Numbered from the stretch's first letter, positions 26,170 through 33,260 are shown. The stretch is 46,794 nt of DNA from Bacteroidota bacterium (GCA_009786075.1 WQTX01000010.1:1-46794), one strand, 5' to 3'. Numbers and translations: made by a program. Notes: a model not told the origin generated them from the letters alone.

Positions 26170-26772
26170 CTACAAATATACAAATTTTTTAAACCGTTGC
26201 AACAATCCTTGCACATCGCCCGTTTTTTCAAAATCCGACCACAAACCACCCAAAATTGCAATGCCGCCAAAACCATATTCGACAACCTGCGGAATATTTT
26301 CCGGCGTAATTCCGCCAAGGGCAATAACCTTTTCGTTGATAATTCCCTCATTTTTTGCCTGCAATAATTCTTCGTGCGAAAAGGCTTTGGTGTAACCGTT
26401 TTTTGAAATACTATCGAAAATTGGGCTTAAAAAAACGTAATTGAATTGTGAAATATTTTTTATTTCGTTCAATGAATGGCAGGATTTGCTGGTGTGCCGT
26501 AGAGACGCAATGCATTGCGTCTCTACAATTGGATTCCGTCTATTAATATGAACACCTTTCAATGCAAATTCATTAAGCAACAAAAAATGGTCATGCAATA
26601 CAACACGACCACGATATTCTTGTGGAATTTGAGCTACAAAATTTCGCATTTCCGCAATGGTAGAATACGGTTTTCGCAAGTGAAAAATTTCTAATCCGGC
26701 TTCAAAAAGCGAGCAAACAGCTGTCGCCTCTTGTGCAAAAAATGTTTCGGTGCTAACAATAATTAATTTCAT
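26170..26772 (-). CDS. TenI/ThiE-like thiamine phosphate synthase family protein
   Basis: A 200-residue TIM-barrel protein of the ThiE/TenI superfamily. Visible landmarks are GLEIFHLRKPYS, RVVLHDHFLLLNEFALKGVH, YVFLSPIFDSISKNGYTKAF, VIALGGITPENI and GFGGIAILGG. It is shorter and more divergent than the ThiE at 23966, so it may be a thiazole tautomerase-like (TenI) partner instead of a second synthase. A 28-bp perfect palindrome (26499-26526) lies inside the gene and is translated in frame as VETQCIASLR, in a loop after GVHINRRNP. The gene lies between thiS and the FISUMP gene. Confidence 0.82.
   Translation of the reverse strand: MKLIIVSTETFFAQEATAVCSLFEAGLEIFHLRKPYSTIAEMRNFVAQIPQEYRGRVVLHDHFLLLNEFALKGVHINRRNPIVETQCIASLRHTSKSCHSLNEIKNISQFNYVFLSPIFDSISKNGYTKAFSHEELLQAKNEGIINEKVIALGGITPENIPQVVEYGFGGIAILGGLWSDFEKTGDVQGLLQRFKKFVYL
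26173..26180 (-). promoter_or_regulatory. TAnnTTTG -7 box of the FISUMP gene
   Basis: TATATTTG lies inside the last codons of the upstream TenI/ThiE-like gene, about 57 nt before the FISUMP ATG. The FISUMP gene therefore probably has an independent transcript. Confidence 0.55.
26499..26526. repeat. 28-bp perfect palindrome in the TenI/ThiE-like gene
   Basis: GTAGAGACGCAATG is followed directly by its reverse complement CATTGCGTCTCTAC with no loop. This palindrome is a widespread bacterial repeat type. Here it adds about ten in-frame codons to a coding sequence. Confidence 0.85.
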
Positions 26773-26801
26773 ATTGAATTACTAATTAACCACAATTCCA
26801 A

Positions 26802-26839
26802 ACTCCCTCCCTTATGGGGAGGGCTGGGGAGGGGCTTCT
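26802..26839. repeat. CTCCCTCCCTTATGGGGAGG repeat at thiS 3' end
   Basis: An imperfect hairpin (CTCCCTCCCTTATGGGGAGG, then GGGGAGGGGCTTC) begins directly after the thiS stop. It is a variant of the C-rich element at 29532-29628. Confidence 0.65.
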
Positions 26840-27052
26840 TCACCCTCCCGAAACAGCATGAATAAGCATCAACTCATTACCATCGGAAAGTTGCACGTCA
26901 GCCCATTGCTCTTTGGGAATTACCTCGTAATCAATAGCAAGCGCAATTCCTTTTGTGGGCAATTCGAGCGATGCAATAAAATTGGCTACACTTGTATGTG
27001 CAGCCAATTTATATACTTTGTCGTTCAGTGTGATGCAAATAGTGTTCATCAA
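26840..27052 (-). CDS. thiS: Sulfur carrier protein ThiS
   Basis: A 70-residue ubiquitin-like carrier that ends in the required Gly-Gly (ELMLIHAVSGG). The C-terminal glycine is adenylated and thiocarboxylated and donates sulfur to ThiG. The beta-grasp pattern is visible: MNTICITLNDKVYKL, LELPTKGIALAIDYEVIP, and DVQLSDGNELMLI. It starts 3 nt after the DUF1573 gene and is followed by a hairpin repeat, then the TenI/ThiE-like gene. ThiF, which would activate it, is not in the window. Confidence 0.92.
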   Translation of the reverse strand: MMNTICITLNDKVYKLAAHTSVANFIASLELPTKGIALAIDYEVIPKEQWADVQLSDGNELMLIHAVSGG

Positions 27053-27055
27053 TTC

Positions 27056-27685
27056 TCAATGAGTGTGATTAGGGTCGCTATGGTCGTGTGCCGGTTGCGT
27101 ATTCACAACATTTCCTTTTATAGTTAGAGAAAGCGTGGTTGTGGCTTTTTTCCTATTAAGTTCCTCCAAAGTTTCTTTATTTTTTTCTAACTTCTTTTGA
27201 ATAGCTTTTGCTTTTTTAGGATTAGCCTCTAATTTTTTCTGTAGTTCTTCTGCTTCCTTTTGATTTGCTTCTATTTGCTTATCAAAATCAACCTCCGCAA
27301 CAACCGTAATTGATTTAGAAAACGTACCCTCAATGTGCGTATTGTTGTATTTTACCCGTATTTCACCTGTTGCTCCCGGTAATATTGGGTCTTTTGTCCA
27401 TTCCGGCACAGTACAACCGCAAGTAGCGCGCACAGAGGTTAATTTTATGGGCATTTTATCTGCATTTTTGAAACGAAATACTGTTTCTACCGGTTCCGAT
27501 GAGTTCGTTTTTTGAATATTACCGAAATCTATTATCTGCGTTTCAAATTCAATTTGAACTGTTGCCGGCGGAGCTGTTTGTTCTACTGTTTTTGATTTTT
27601 TTTGTTTTCCGGCTTTACCTTCGGTTTGAGCCGAAACTAATGTTGTCATAAACAACAATGCAATTGCGAAACTTAATTTTTTCAT
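27056..27685 (-). CDS. DUF1573 periplasmic protein with coiled-coil insert
   Basis: A 209-residue exported protein with a signal peptide (MKKLSFAIALLFMTTLVSAQ). The DUF1573 immunoglobulin-like domain is clear: IDFGNIQK, ETVFRFKNADKMPIKLTSVR, ATCGCTVPEW and LPGATGEIRVKYN. Before the last strand (TTTLSLTIKGNVV) there is an insert of about 45 residues, rich in Lys, Glu and Gln (KEAEELQKKLEANPKKAKAI and on), predicted to be a coiled coil. The tail ends in a His-rich HDHSDPNHTH, perhaps metal binding. The second DUF1573 gene at 27892 lacks both insert and tail. It is placed 3 nt before thiS. Confidence 0.88.
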   Translation of the reverse strand: MKKLSFAIALLFMTTLVSAQTEGKAGKQKKSKTVEQTAPPATVQIEFETQIIDFGNIQKTNSSEPVETVFRFKNADKMPIKLTSVRATCGCTVPEWTKDPILPGATGEIRVKYNNTHIEGTFSKSITVVAEVDFDKQIEANQKEAEELQKKLEANPKKAKAIQKKLEKNKETLEELNRKKATTTLSLTIKGNVVNTQPAHDHSDPNHTH

Positions 27686-27689
27686 GGTT

Positions 27690-27890
27690 TTAGATATTAA
27701 AGATATTTATAGATATTAATTGATATTTACTTCGTGATATTCGATTGATATTCGTTGTTATTTGGTTATTTGGTTATTTGGTTATTTGTTGATATTCAAT
27801 AGATATTCAGTTGATATTCATTGTTCATTGTTAATTATTAATTATTCATTGTCTTGTGTCTAATAGTCTTATGTCTAATAGTCTAACAGT
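27690..27890. repeat. Low-complexity tandem repeats between the DUF1573 genes
   Basis: This gap of about 200 nt has no gene. It contains several spaced GATATTC(A/G) units, four near-exact TTATTTGG units (about 27762-27791), and a 15-nt period array GTCTTGTGTCTAATA / GTCTTATGTCTAATA near 27850. Similar strings recur at 30420-30482, 35945 and 44752-44910. No CRISPR-like repeat/spacer structure is present. Confidence 0.65.
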
Positions 27891-27891
27891 A

Positions 27892-28338
27892 TTAATTAAC
27901 CACCTCTCCTTTTATTACCAATGTAACAGGTTTGTCGGGGTTTATGTTCGATGTTACAAAAATATTTTTATTGAAATACCCCATTTTACTGGTATCGTAA
28001 TTCACTTTTATTTCGCCCGTTTTACCGGGCAATACCGGTTGATTTGTAAATTCCGGTGTAGTGCAACCACAGTCGGCTTCTACTTTGGTAAGCACAATGG
28101 GGGTGTTACCTGTATTTTTGAAACGAAAAACCGTTTCGCCCGATGAACCTTTTGTGATTACACCATAATCAATAACCAAAGAATCGAAAGCGAAGGGGCT
28201 TTTTTCTACTTTTTGTCCGATATTTTTCTTAGTTGCTGAGCTTGTCGAAGTATTTTGTCGTTTTTCGGTTTTGTTCGATTGTGCCGAAACTACTGTTGTT
28301 AAGCTCAACAATGCGATTGCAATTAGTAACTGTTTCAT
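27892..28338 (-). CDS. DUF1573 periplasmic protein
   Basis: A 148-residue exported protein: signal peptide MKQLLIAIALLSLTTVVSAQ, then a short linker and one DUF1573 domain (IDYGVITKGSSGETVFRFKN, VEADCGCTTPEF, VLPGKTGEIKVNYD, LVIKGEVVN). The Cys-Gly-Cys of the family is kept. The linker includes NTSTSSATKK, encoded by a copy of the TTCGACAAGCTCAG dispersed repeat (28232-28250). It is a paralogue of the gene at 27056. Family function is unknown; the fold suggests an envelope adhesion or assembly role. Confidence 0.88.
   Translation of the reverse strand: MKQLLIAIALLSLTTVVSAQSNKTEKRQNTSTSSATKKNIGQKVEKSPFAFDSLVIDYGVITKGSSGETVFRFKNTGNTPIVLTKVEADCGCTTPEFTNQPVLPGKTGEIKVNYDTSKMGYFNKNIFVTSNINPDKPVTLVIKGEVVN
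28232..28250 (-). repeat. Dispersed TTCGACAAGCTCAG repeat in the DUF1573 linker
   Basis: GTTGCTGAGCTTGTCGAAG on the plus strand is the reverse complement of the units at 5433 and 5466, and it is translated in the same frame (TSTSSATKK). Confidence 0.8.
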
Positions 28339-28354
28339 ACGAGTAAATTTTATA

Positions 28355-28362
28355 CAAATGTA
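28355..28362 (-). promoter_or_regulatory. TAnnTTTG -7 box of the DUF1573 gene at 28338
   Basis: TACATTTG on the minus strand, 16 nt before the ATG at 28338. Confidence 0.65.
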
Positions 28363-28434
28363 GTTATTTTGTGAAACGACAATTCATTTTTACTGTTTTT
28401 TTTTTATTACATAAATTTTGCCACATTTTTTTGT

Positions 28435-28442
28435 TATTTTTG
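28435..28442 (+). promoter_or_regulatory. Possible TAnnTTTG -7 box of the tsaC-type gene
   Basis: TATTTTTG would start a transcript near 28450 with a leader of about 130 nt that contains the whole 28461-28539 hairpin. The region is T-rich, so the match is weaker evidence than elsewhere. Confidence 0.4.
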
Positions 28443-28460
28443 CACGGTTTCCTCCATTTT

Positions 28461-28539
28461 CCGTCATTCCTGCGAAAGCAGGAATCTCTTAATAATAGTG
28501 CCTTTTTTGAGGAGATTCCTGCTTTCGCAGGAATGACGG
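28461..28539. repeat. 28-bp-arm inverted repeat (GTCATTCCTGCGAAAGCAGG family)
   Basis: Arms 28461-28488 (starting CCGTCATTCCTGCGAAAGCA) and 28512-28539 are perfect reverse complements, and each arm contains its own small palindrome CCTGCGAAAGCAGG. The loop ends with CTTTTTTGAG, and the 16-nt string CTTTTTTGAGGAGATT is shared with the unrelated-arm repeat at 40801-40883. Confidence 0.88.
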
Positions 28540-28581
28540 GGAACATTTAGGATTGTTTCCAAGAATAGATTACCTGTTTTT

Positions 28582-29541
28582 ATGCACAACAAAAACAACA
28601 CACAAAAAGCAGCGCACATAATTGCAAACGGCGGATTAGTAGCTTTTCCCACCGAAACGGTGTATGGTTTGGGGGCAAATGCGCTCAATGCCGAAGCTGT
28701 TGCAAAAATTTTCGCCCTCAAAGAACGACCTTCGTTCGACCCGCTTATTGTGCACATTGATACGTTTGATTGGCTCGAAAAACTCACAAAAAACACAGCT
28801 CCCGAAATTATTCCCTTTTTGGAGCATTTTATGCCCGGACCATTAACCGTGGTTTTGGAAAAATCAGATATTGTGCCGCCAATTGTAACATCGGGACTTA
28901 ATACGGTGGGTATTCGTATGCCAAACAATGACATTGCCCGTGAATTAATTCGTCTGTCGGGTTGCCCAATTGCTGCGCCGAGTGCCAATAAATTCGGGCA
29001 ACTAAGCCCAAGTTCGGCAGCGCACGTGCGCAAACAGTTACCTAATGTTGATTATATTCTCGACGGCGGAAATACGCAAGTTGGCATAGAATCTACAATT
29101 ATAACATTCAATGACAAAGAATGTACGCTGCTCCGTCCGGGAATTATTACGCCCGAAGAAATTACCAAATATTTGCCCGAAGGCTATACGTTTACTACAA
29201 AAAAAATAGAGTCGATAATAGCTCCGGGCTTATTACAAAGTCATTATTCGCCGAAAAAACCATTGTTTATTTTCGATACATTACCCGAAAATTTTCCGCC
29301 TCACAGTGGATTAATTCTTCACAAAACAATGGAAACACCAATTGTTGAACGTTGCATTTTTACATCACACACCGGAAATTTGGTGGAAGTAGCAGCACAA
29401 TTATTTTCATCGCTCCACACTATGGAAGACGACAACAGTGTTGAACATATTTATATTCAAGCAGTTGCCGAAAACGGTTTGGGCGTAGCCATTATGGACA
29501 GAATGAAAAAGGCGGCGTTTCAATACAAACCAGCCCCCTAA
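28582..29541 (+). CDS. Sua5/TsaC-type threonylcarbamoyl-AMP synthase
   Basis: A 319-residue two-domain Sua5-type enzyme that makes threonylcarbamoyl-AMP for the universal tRNA modification t6A. The N-terminal YrdC domain has GGLVAFPTETVYGLGANALN, IFALKERPSFDPLIVHI, MPGPLTVVLEKSD, GIRMPNN and CPIAAPSANKFGQLSPSSA. The C-terminal Sua5 domain follows a linker containing APGLLQSHYSPKKPLFIF, the signature YSP segment. The final residues (FQYKPAP, then stop) are formed by a C-rich repeat that abuts the gene. It is convergent with pssA. Confidence 0.92.
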   Translation: MHNKNNTQKAAHIIANGGLVAFPTETVYGLGANALNAEAVAKIFALKERPSFDPLIVHIDTFDWLEKLTKNTAPEIIPFLEHFMPGPLTVVLEKSDIVPPIVTSGLNTVGIRMPNNDIARELIRLSGCPIAAPSANKFGQLSPSSAAHVRKQLPNVDYILDGGNTQVGIESTIITFNDKECTLLRPGIITPEEITKYLPEGYTFTTKKIESIIAPGLLQSHYSPKKPLFIFDTLPENFPPHSGLILHKTMETPIVERCIFTSHTGNLVEVAAQLFSSLHTMEDDNSVEHIYIQAVAENGLGVAIMDRMKKAAFQYKPAP

Positions 29542-29628
29542 ATCCCCCTCAAGGGGGACTTTAAGAAAATGATTACATCATTTTCTGTTCTTTCTCCTCC
29601 CCTTGAGGGGAGGTTGGGAGGGGCTTCT
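29532..29628. repeat. C-rich inverted repeat between convergent genes
   Basis: AGCCCCCTAAATCCCCCTCA with AAGGGGGACTTT at the left, and CTCCCCTTGAGGGGAGG with TTGGGAGGGGCTTC at the right. It supplies the stop of the Sua5-type gene on one strand and the last codons of pssA (KPLPTSPQGE) on the other. It is well placed to terminate both transcripts. Confidence 0.8.
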
Positions 29629-30403
29629 TTTTCCTACTCACAGCATACACCACCAACGAAGTGCAAATATACCCAATTATAATAAATGGTAATGCCGCCA
29701 ATTGAAACACAATAATTTCCCGAAGTGCAACCAATTGAAACACAACAACAGCAACAAGGCTGAACACAATAATAGCTGCAAGACTAAGCAAAAGAAACAT
29801 GTAACGCAGTTTATTATCGTGCCACGAAAAGTTTTTGAATTTTAACGAAAACATAGGAATTTCGGCAACGAGCAGTAACGAAAAAATTATGCTTAAAAAC
29901 GCTAAGAGTAGTGGTGGAAGTGCGTCGGGATTAAATACCAACGAAGCAAAAAACAAAGCACACGCCGGCGTTGGCAAACCAATAAATGAATGGTGTTGAC
30001 GTTCATCGACATTGAATTTTGCCAAACGCAATGCCGAAAACGGTACAATTATAAAAGGGGTGATAATCAACACATATTCCTGCCACACCAATTGTGCGCC
30101 GCCTGAATAGTATTCAAAAAACGTTCCGCCAAACAATATGTGCTGAATAAGCGCCGAAAGCATTGCAGCCGGAGCAAAACCAAAAGTTACCAAATCGGCA
30201 AAAGAATCCAATTCTTTACCTATGGGCGAAACAACTTTAAGCAAACGCGCTGTAAATCCATCGAAAAAATCGCAAATTGCGCCACAAAAAATTAAAATTG
30301 CCGCCGCCGTGTAGGGCATCACGCCCGAAATTACGATTATTACGGCAAAGACTCCGCACATTAAGTTGCAGAGGGTTATGAGGTTGGGAATGTGTTTTTT
30401 CAT
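29573..30403 (-). CDS. pssA: CDP-diacylglycerol-serine O-phosphatidyltransferase
   Basis: A 276-residue inner-membrane enzyme that makes phosphatidylserine, the precursor of phosphatidylethanolamine. The complete CDP-alcohol phosphotransferase signature D-x2-DG-x2-AR-x8-G-x3-D-x3-D is present (DFFDGFTARLL, then GKELDSFAD). It begins MKKHIPNLITLCNLMCGVFA, as bacterial type II PssA does, and about seven hydrophobic helices follow. The C-terminal tail after SRKKK is repeat-encoded and probably unstructured. Confidence 0.92.
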   Translation of the reverse strand: MKKHIPNLITLCNLMCGVFAVIIVISGVMPYTAAAILIFCGAICDFFDGFTARLLKVVSPIGKELDSFADLVTFGFAPAAMLSALIQHILFGGTFFEYYSGGAQLVWQEYVLIITPFIIVPFSALRLAKFNVDERQHHSFIGLPTPACALFFASLVFNPDALPPLLLAFLSIIFSLLLVAEIPMFSLKFKNFSWHDNKLRYMFLLLSLAAIIVFSLVAVVVFQLVALREIIVFQLAALPFIIIGYICTSLVVYAVSRKKKPLPTSPQGEEKEQKMM

Positions 30404-30419
30404 TTTTTTAGATTTTTAG

Positions 30420-30482
30420 ACTATTAGACACAAGACTAATAGACTTTTTTGTCTTGTGTCTAACAGTCTTGTATCTTGTGTC
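30420..30482. repeat. GTCTTGTGTCTAA-type tandem array
   Basis: Short units reading TTAGACACAAGACTAATAGA and GTCTTGTGTCTAACAGTCTT form an inverted arrangement upstream of pssA. The same unit occurs near 27850, 35945 and 44809. Confidence 0.6.
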
Positions 30483-30507
30483 TCATATTTGGGGGCAAAG
30501 ATAAAAT

Positions 30508-31083
30508 TTATTTTTCTATCTCAATATCATATTTTTCCAAAAGTCCTGCAACTCCCCACATTGAAAACCGCGCTTTCTTAATTCTGTTGCTTTCGGGGTC
30601 AATGGAATAATTGTACGCAGTGCGAAAATCGGCTTTTTCAAGAATTGTGTGTTCAAAAATTGCTTGCGCCAAATTGCAATTATCGAATACGGTGCTTGTC
30701 AAATCGCTTTCCGCAAAATCACATTCTTGCAATTGTGAATTTTTGAACGTGGTCTTTTTGATTTTGGTTTTGTAAAACGAAGAATGATTTAATTGACACG
30801 CATCGAACGAAAACAAAAGTCCAAATTCATTACAAGTGTCGAAACGAAGTCCCAACATTTTACAACCGTTAAATTGTACATCGCGAAATGCTGTTTTGTG
30901 GAACTTTGCCAAACTCACATTGCAGGCAGTAAACACACAATCGGTAAATGCACACCCGGAAAGGTCGGTTTCGGAAAAATTGCAGTTGTCGAACATGCAG
31001 TTTTCGTATTCGCCTTTTGTTAAGGGAATTTTTGTGAAATCGGTCTTTGTGAAGGTTTTGTTTTGGGTGTAGGTTTGGGGCAT
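30508..31083 (-). CDS. Pentapeptide-repeat protein (Qnr/McbG-like)
   Basis: A 191-residue protein built almost entirely of A(D/N)LXX-type pentapeptides, for example NCNFSETDLSGCAFTDCVF, NSQLQECDFAESDL and DNCNLAQAIFEHTILEKADF. These should fold as a right-handed quadrilateral beta helix. The closing TAYNYSIDPESNRIKKARFS, then GLLEKYDIEIE, is the C-terminal helix seen in the chromosomal Qnr/McbG-like group, some members of which mimic DNA and protect gyrase. That function is not shown here. The 5' end (TFTKTDFTKIP) is repeated in a truncated reading frame at 32225-32317. Confidence 0.88.
   Translation of the reverse strand: MPQTYTQNKTFTKTDFTKIPLTKGEYENCMFDNCNFSETDLSGCAFTDCVFTACNVSLAKFHKTAFRDVQFNGCKMLGLRFDTCNEFGLLFSFDACQLNHSSFYKTKIKKTTFKNSQLQECDFAESDLTSTVFDNCNLAQAIFEHTILEKADFRTAYNYSIDPESNRIKKARFSMWGVAGLLEKYDIEIEK
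31025..31070. repeat. 46-bp direct repeat, copy A (5' end of the pentapeptide gene)
   Basis: This copy matches 32259-32304 at 42 of 46 positions, in the same orientation. It lies within codons 5-20 of the pentapeptide gene. The DUF3790-series two-gene module (31155-32059) lies between the two copies. Confidence 0.75.
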
Positions 31084-31154
31084 TTATTTAATGGTTTTTC
31101 TTATGGAAACATAAAATTTCCGCCCGTTATCGGCTGGCGTTTCACTCCGCTTTT

Positions 31155-31829
31155 TTATTTTAGTTCTTGTTTTAAGAGTTCGTAAATTTCTTGCCACGAT
31201 TTTTTATAAAGTTCCGTGCTTTCATCGGCAAGTTGAGCGTAAATATTTGATGTGTAATATTTGTCGGTTGCTTCCAATTCGTTCAGGTCGTAATCGGTCA
31301 TCAGCGACTGCACAACATTTTCGCCAATATCATAAATAGAAATATCTATTTTTCCTTTTGCCTGCGATAATGCTTGCAAGGATTGCAGTGTACAGCAACA
31401 AATTTGATGCGAAGGATTGCGAATTAATTCGCTCAAAAAAAACTCTCTGGAAATAACTCCTTCTAAATATTTGTCCACATCTTCGGCAATTCTATCATCG
31501 GCAACAGGTCCTTCTACAATGTCGTAATCGTGTGCTTGCTTTCTTGATTTGTTTTTTCGGTTAAGCACTACAAAATCAAGCCATTCATCGTTGTAATCGT
31601 CAAAACGAAGAACTTTTATTTCGTTGCCGTTTTCAAAGAAAAATTCATCAAAATCATATTCGGTTACAAATCCATCTTTGGCTTTTTTACCCCCTTTTTT
31701 GTGTGCAAAAGCCTCTGCTTGCTCACGTAATTTTGTTACATAAAATCCTTGCCCAAAATCTTTGCCTGTTTTGCAAAGCGATAGGTCAATAGTGTCTATT
31801 TCGGTATAACTTCCGTGATATACTTTCAT
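31155..31829 (-). CDS. DUF3990 protein, putative ADP-ribosyltransferase-fold effector
   Basis: A 224-residue DUF3990-like protein. The start KVYHGSYTEIDTIDLSL and the segment GKDFGQGFYVTKLREQAEAF (residues about 22-41) are the family signature. They recall the His and Tyr strands of the ADP-ribosyltransferase fold, to which I believe this family is assigned. Further stretches are KVLRFDDYNDEWLDFVVLNR and DYDIVEGPVADDRI. The gene overlaps the DUF3791 stop by one base (TAATG) and is translated together with it. This pairing is recurrent and toxin-antitoxin-like; no activity has been shown here. Confidence 0.8.
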   Translation of the reverse strand: MKVYHGSYTEIDTIDLSLCKTGKDFGQGFYVTKLREQAEAFAHKKGGKKAKDGFVTEYDFDEFFFENGNEIKVLRFDDYNDEWLDFVVLNRKNKSRKQAHDYDIVEGPVADDRIAEDVDKYLEGVISREFFLSELIRNPSHQICCCTLQSLQALSQAKGKIDISIYDIGENVVQSLMTDYDLNELEATDKYYTSNIYAQLADESTELYKKSWQEIYELLKQELK

Positions 31830-32059
31830 TATCGCACTCCTCCATTATCATAACAAACTTCATATAAATCTCTAACAGCCCAAAACGGATTATCGGTATG
31901 CAAAGCCCACCAATGCTCATTCAAAAACGCCAAACCGCCATATTTTTTCAAATACAAATAGGCTTGCTGGCTATTCATTTTATAAGCACGAGCAAATTTC
32001 GTAATGATGAAAGTCATAAAACTGACTTTGTTACTAGTTTCTCTATCTAATGTTGTCAT
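31829..32059 (-). CDS. DUF3791 protein, putative partner or antitoxin
   Basis: A 76-residue protein starting MTTLDRETSNKVSFMTFIIT, with YLKKYGGLAFLNEHWWALHT in the middle, matching DUF3791. The longer frame from 32185 includes AT-rich non-coding sequence. A TACCTTTG -7 box at 32088-32095 precedes the ATG at 32059 by 28 nt. It is short, helical and precedes the DUF3990 gene by direct overlap, an arrangement typical of antitoxin before toxin. The antitoxin role is inference. Confidence 0.78.
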   Translation of the reverse strand: MTTLDRETSNKVSFMTFIITKFARAYKMNSQQAYLYLKKYGGLAFLNEHWWALHTDNPFWAVRDLYEVCYDNGGVR

Positions 32060-32087
32060 AATTCTAAAAATTACGAATTTACAAATG

Positions 32088-32095
32088 CAAAGGTA
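32088..32095 (-). promoter_or_regulatory. TAnnTTTG -7 box of the DUF3791/DUF3990 module
   Basis: TACCTTTG on the minus strand predicts a start near 32081, about 22 nt before the DUF3791 ATG. Confidence 0.65.
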
Positions 32096-32224
32096 AGAAT
32101 TTTTATTTACTTCTTCATTCTTTTTTCGCCATTGTCGCTTTTCAATTTGTTGTTTTAGCTCACAAAGATATTGTTTTTTATGCACAAATGTAGATTTTTG
32201 AGCCAGATTGAGGTGGTGTTTGAG

Positions 32225-32317
32225 CTAAAACATTCTGTAATACTTCAAAAATGTTTGAGGAATTTTTGTGAAATCGGTTTTTGTGAAGGTTTGGTTTTGA
32301 ATGTCAATCATTCTCAT
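32225..32317 (-). pseudogene. Truncated 5' copy of the pentapeptide gene
   Basis: A 30-codon frame whose ATG overlaps the stop of the lipoprotein at 32314 (ATGA). It reads MRMIDIQNQTFTKTDFTKIP, then QTFLKYYRMF and stop. The central QNxTFTKTDFTKIP equals the N-terminus of the intact pentapeptide protein (TQNKTFTKTDFTKIP). It looks like the beginning of a pentapeptide gene that was cut off when the DUF3791/DUF3990 segment came to lie here. Confidence 0.6.
32259..32304. repeat. 46-bp direct repeat, copy B
   Basis: See copy A at 31025-31070. Here it forms the middle of the truncated pentapeptide frame upstream of the DUF3791/DUF3990 module. Confidence 0.75.
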
Positions 32318-32664
32318 TTCAGCAACGCAGGATTTACCACTTGCGTAGTATCGGAAATCACAATCAATATATCATCATTTATATTTAGTGTAAAAATCTG
32401 CTTTGTTTCCAAATATACTTGATTGTCGCCGCGTTTCATATAAAATTTCACGACTGATTCTTTTGGAAACTTGGATTTAGCATCATCTACTGTGTATGTC
32501 CTTTTTTCTCCGGGCAGAAGTGATGATGCTATCGGGTAATCGTCCCAATTAATCCGTTGTAAAACAGCATTGGGCACATTGTTTTGAATAGTTATTTTTG
32601 CTTTTTCATAGCACGACGATAGCGTCAAGGAAAATAACAAACATGGTAAAATAATCTTTTTCAT
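32314..32664 (-). CDS. Hypothetical lipoprotein
   Basis: A 116-residue protein starting MKKIILPCLLFSLTLSSC, with a lipobox at TLSSC (Cys18). The mature domain (KAKITIQNNVPNAVLQRINW, then LLPGEKRTYTVDDAKSKFP) has alternating strands and could be a small immunoglobulin-like fold. The ATG at 32664 lies 8 nt after the upstream lipoprotein stop; the frame is open from a TTG four codons earlier. It pairs with the next gene in an apparent two-lipoprotein operon. Family not recognised. Confidence 0.65.
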   Translation of the reverse strand: MKKIILPCLLFSLTLSSCYEKAKITIQNNVPNAVLQRINWDDYPIASSLLPGEKRTYTVDDAKSKFPKESVVKFYMKRGDNQVYLETKQIFTLNINDDILIVISDTTQVVNPALLK

Positions 32665-32672
32665 CTGTTTTA

Positions 32673-33260
32673 TCAATCAATTAAAATTTCAAACTCGCCA
32701 ATATACGCGCTTACTATATTTTCTTTTACTTCAAAATATTCGGTAGTCAAAGGATATGCTCGGTGTGTATTTCCATCATTGTCCGTCAACTCAATGTATT
32801 CAATTTGACAAACATAGCCGCCCGGCGGCAATGAAATATACCGTTCCAACAATTCGGAATATTCCCCCGCTGTGGTTAATATTTCATTTGAAATCGTGTA
32901 TAGAGCCTGTGTTACATATTTAACAGGTTCTTGACGAACGTAAAAGTTGTCTGCAATTTGCTTGTTGATACGGGAAGTATCAACTTTAAAAGACTCAAAC
33001 ACACCCCATTCTTGCCCATTAATCAAAATTTTAACATTAGTGATTGAAGAGGTAACAATGTATTTTTTTGTGTTTTCGTGTATTACATACGGCTTTAAAA
33101 TAAACATAAGTTCACGCAAAACACGCTTGCCCGATGTTGAATAAATAGTAGATTCGCTTGAATAAGAATATGGTGCATCATTTTTACTACAAGCCGTTAA
33201 AAGTGTAAACATGCTTAATACAACCAAACATAATTTACCAATACGATTTATGATATTCAT
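32673..33260 (-). CDS. Hypothetical lipoprotein
   Basis: A 195-residue protein with lipobox TLLTAC (Cys24, in MNIINRIGKLCLVVLSMFTL and on). The mature part is mostly beta strand with a proline/glycine-rich turn (SLPPGGYVCQIEYIEL) and no repeats. It is the first gene of a two-lipoprotein operon with 32314-32664. No family recognised; an envelope role is the only safe inference. Confidence 0.65.
   Translation of the reverse strand: MNIINRIGKLCLVVLSMFTLLTACSKNDAPYSYSSESTIYSTSGKRVLRELMFILKPYVIHENTKKYIVTSSITNVKILINGQEWGVFESFKVDTSRINKQIADNFYVRQEPVKYVTQALYTISNEILTTAGEYSELLERYISLPPGGYVCQIEYIELTDNDGNTHRAYPLTTEYFEVKENIVSAYIGEFEILID

Noticed and set aside
26773-27055. TPP riboswitch upstream of the thiamine genes
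   Set aside because: No CTGAGA/ACCTGATC-type thi-box was found upstream of thiS, thiE or the DUF1573 gene; regulation appears to be by hicAB operator and -7 boxes instead.
27690-27890. Possible CRISPR or tandem-repeat array
   Set aside because: Units are short (8-15 nt), imperfect and without spacers of regular length; no cas gene is present.
28464-29033. 189-codon minus-strand frame
   Set aside because: It is antisense to the well-supported Sua5-type gene, begins and ends in shadow sequence, and its tail is the hairpin repeat at 28461-28539.
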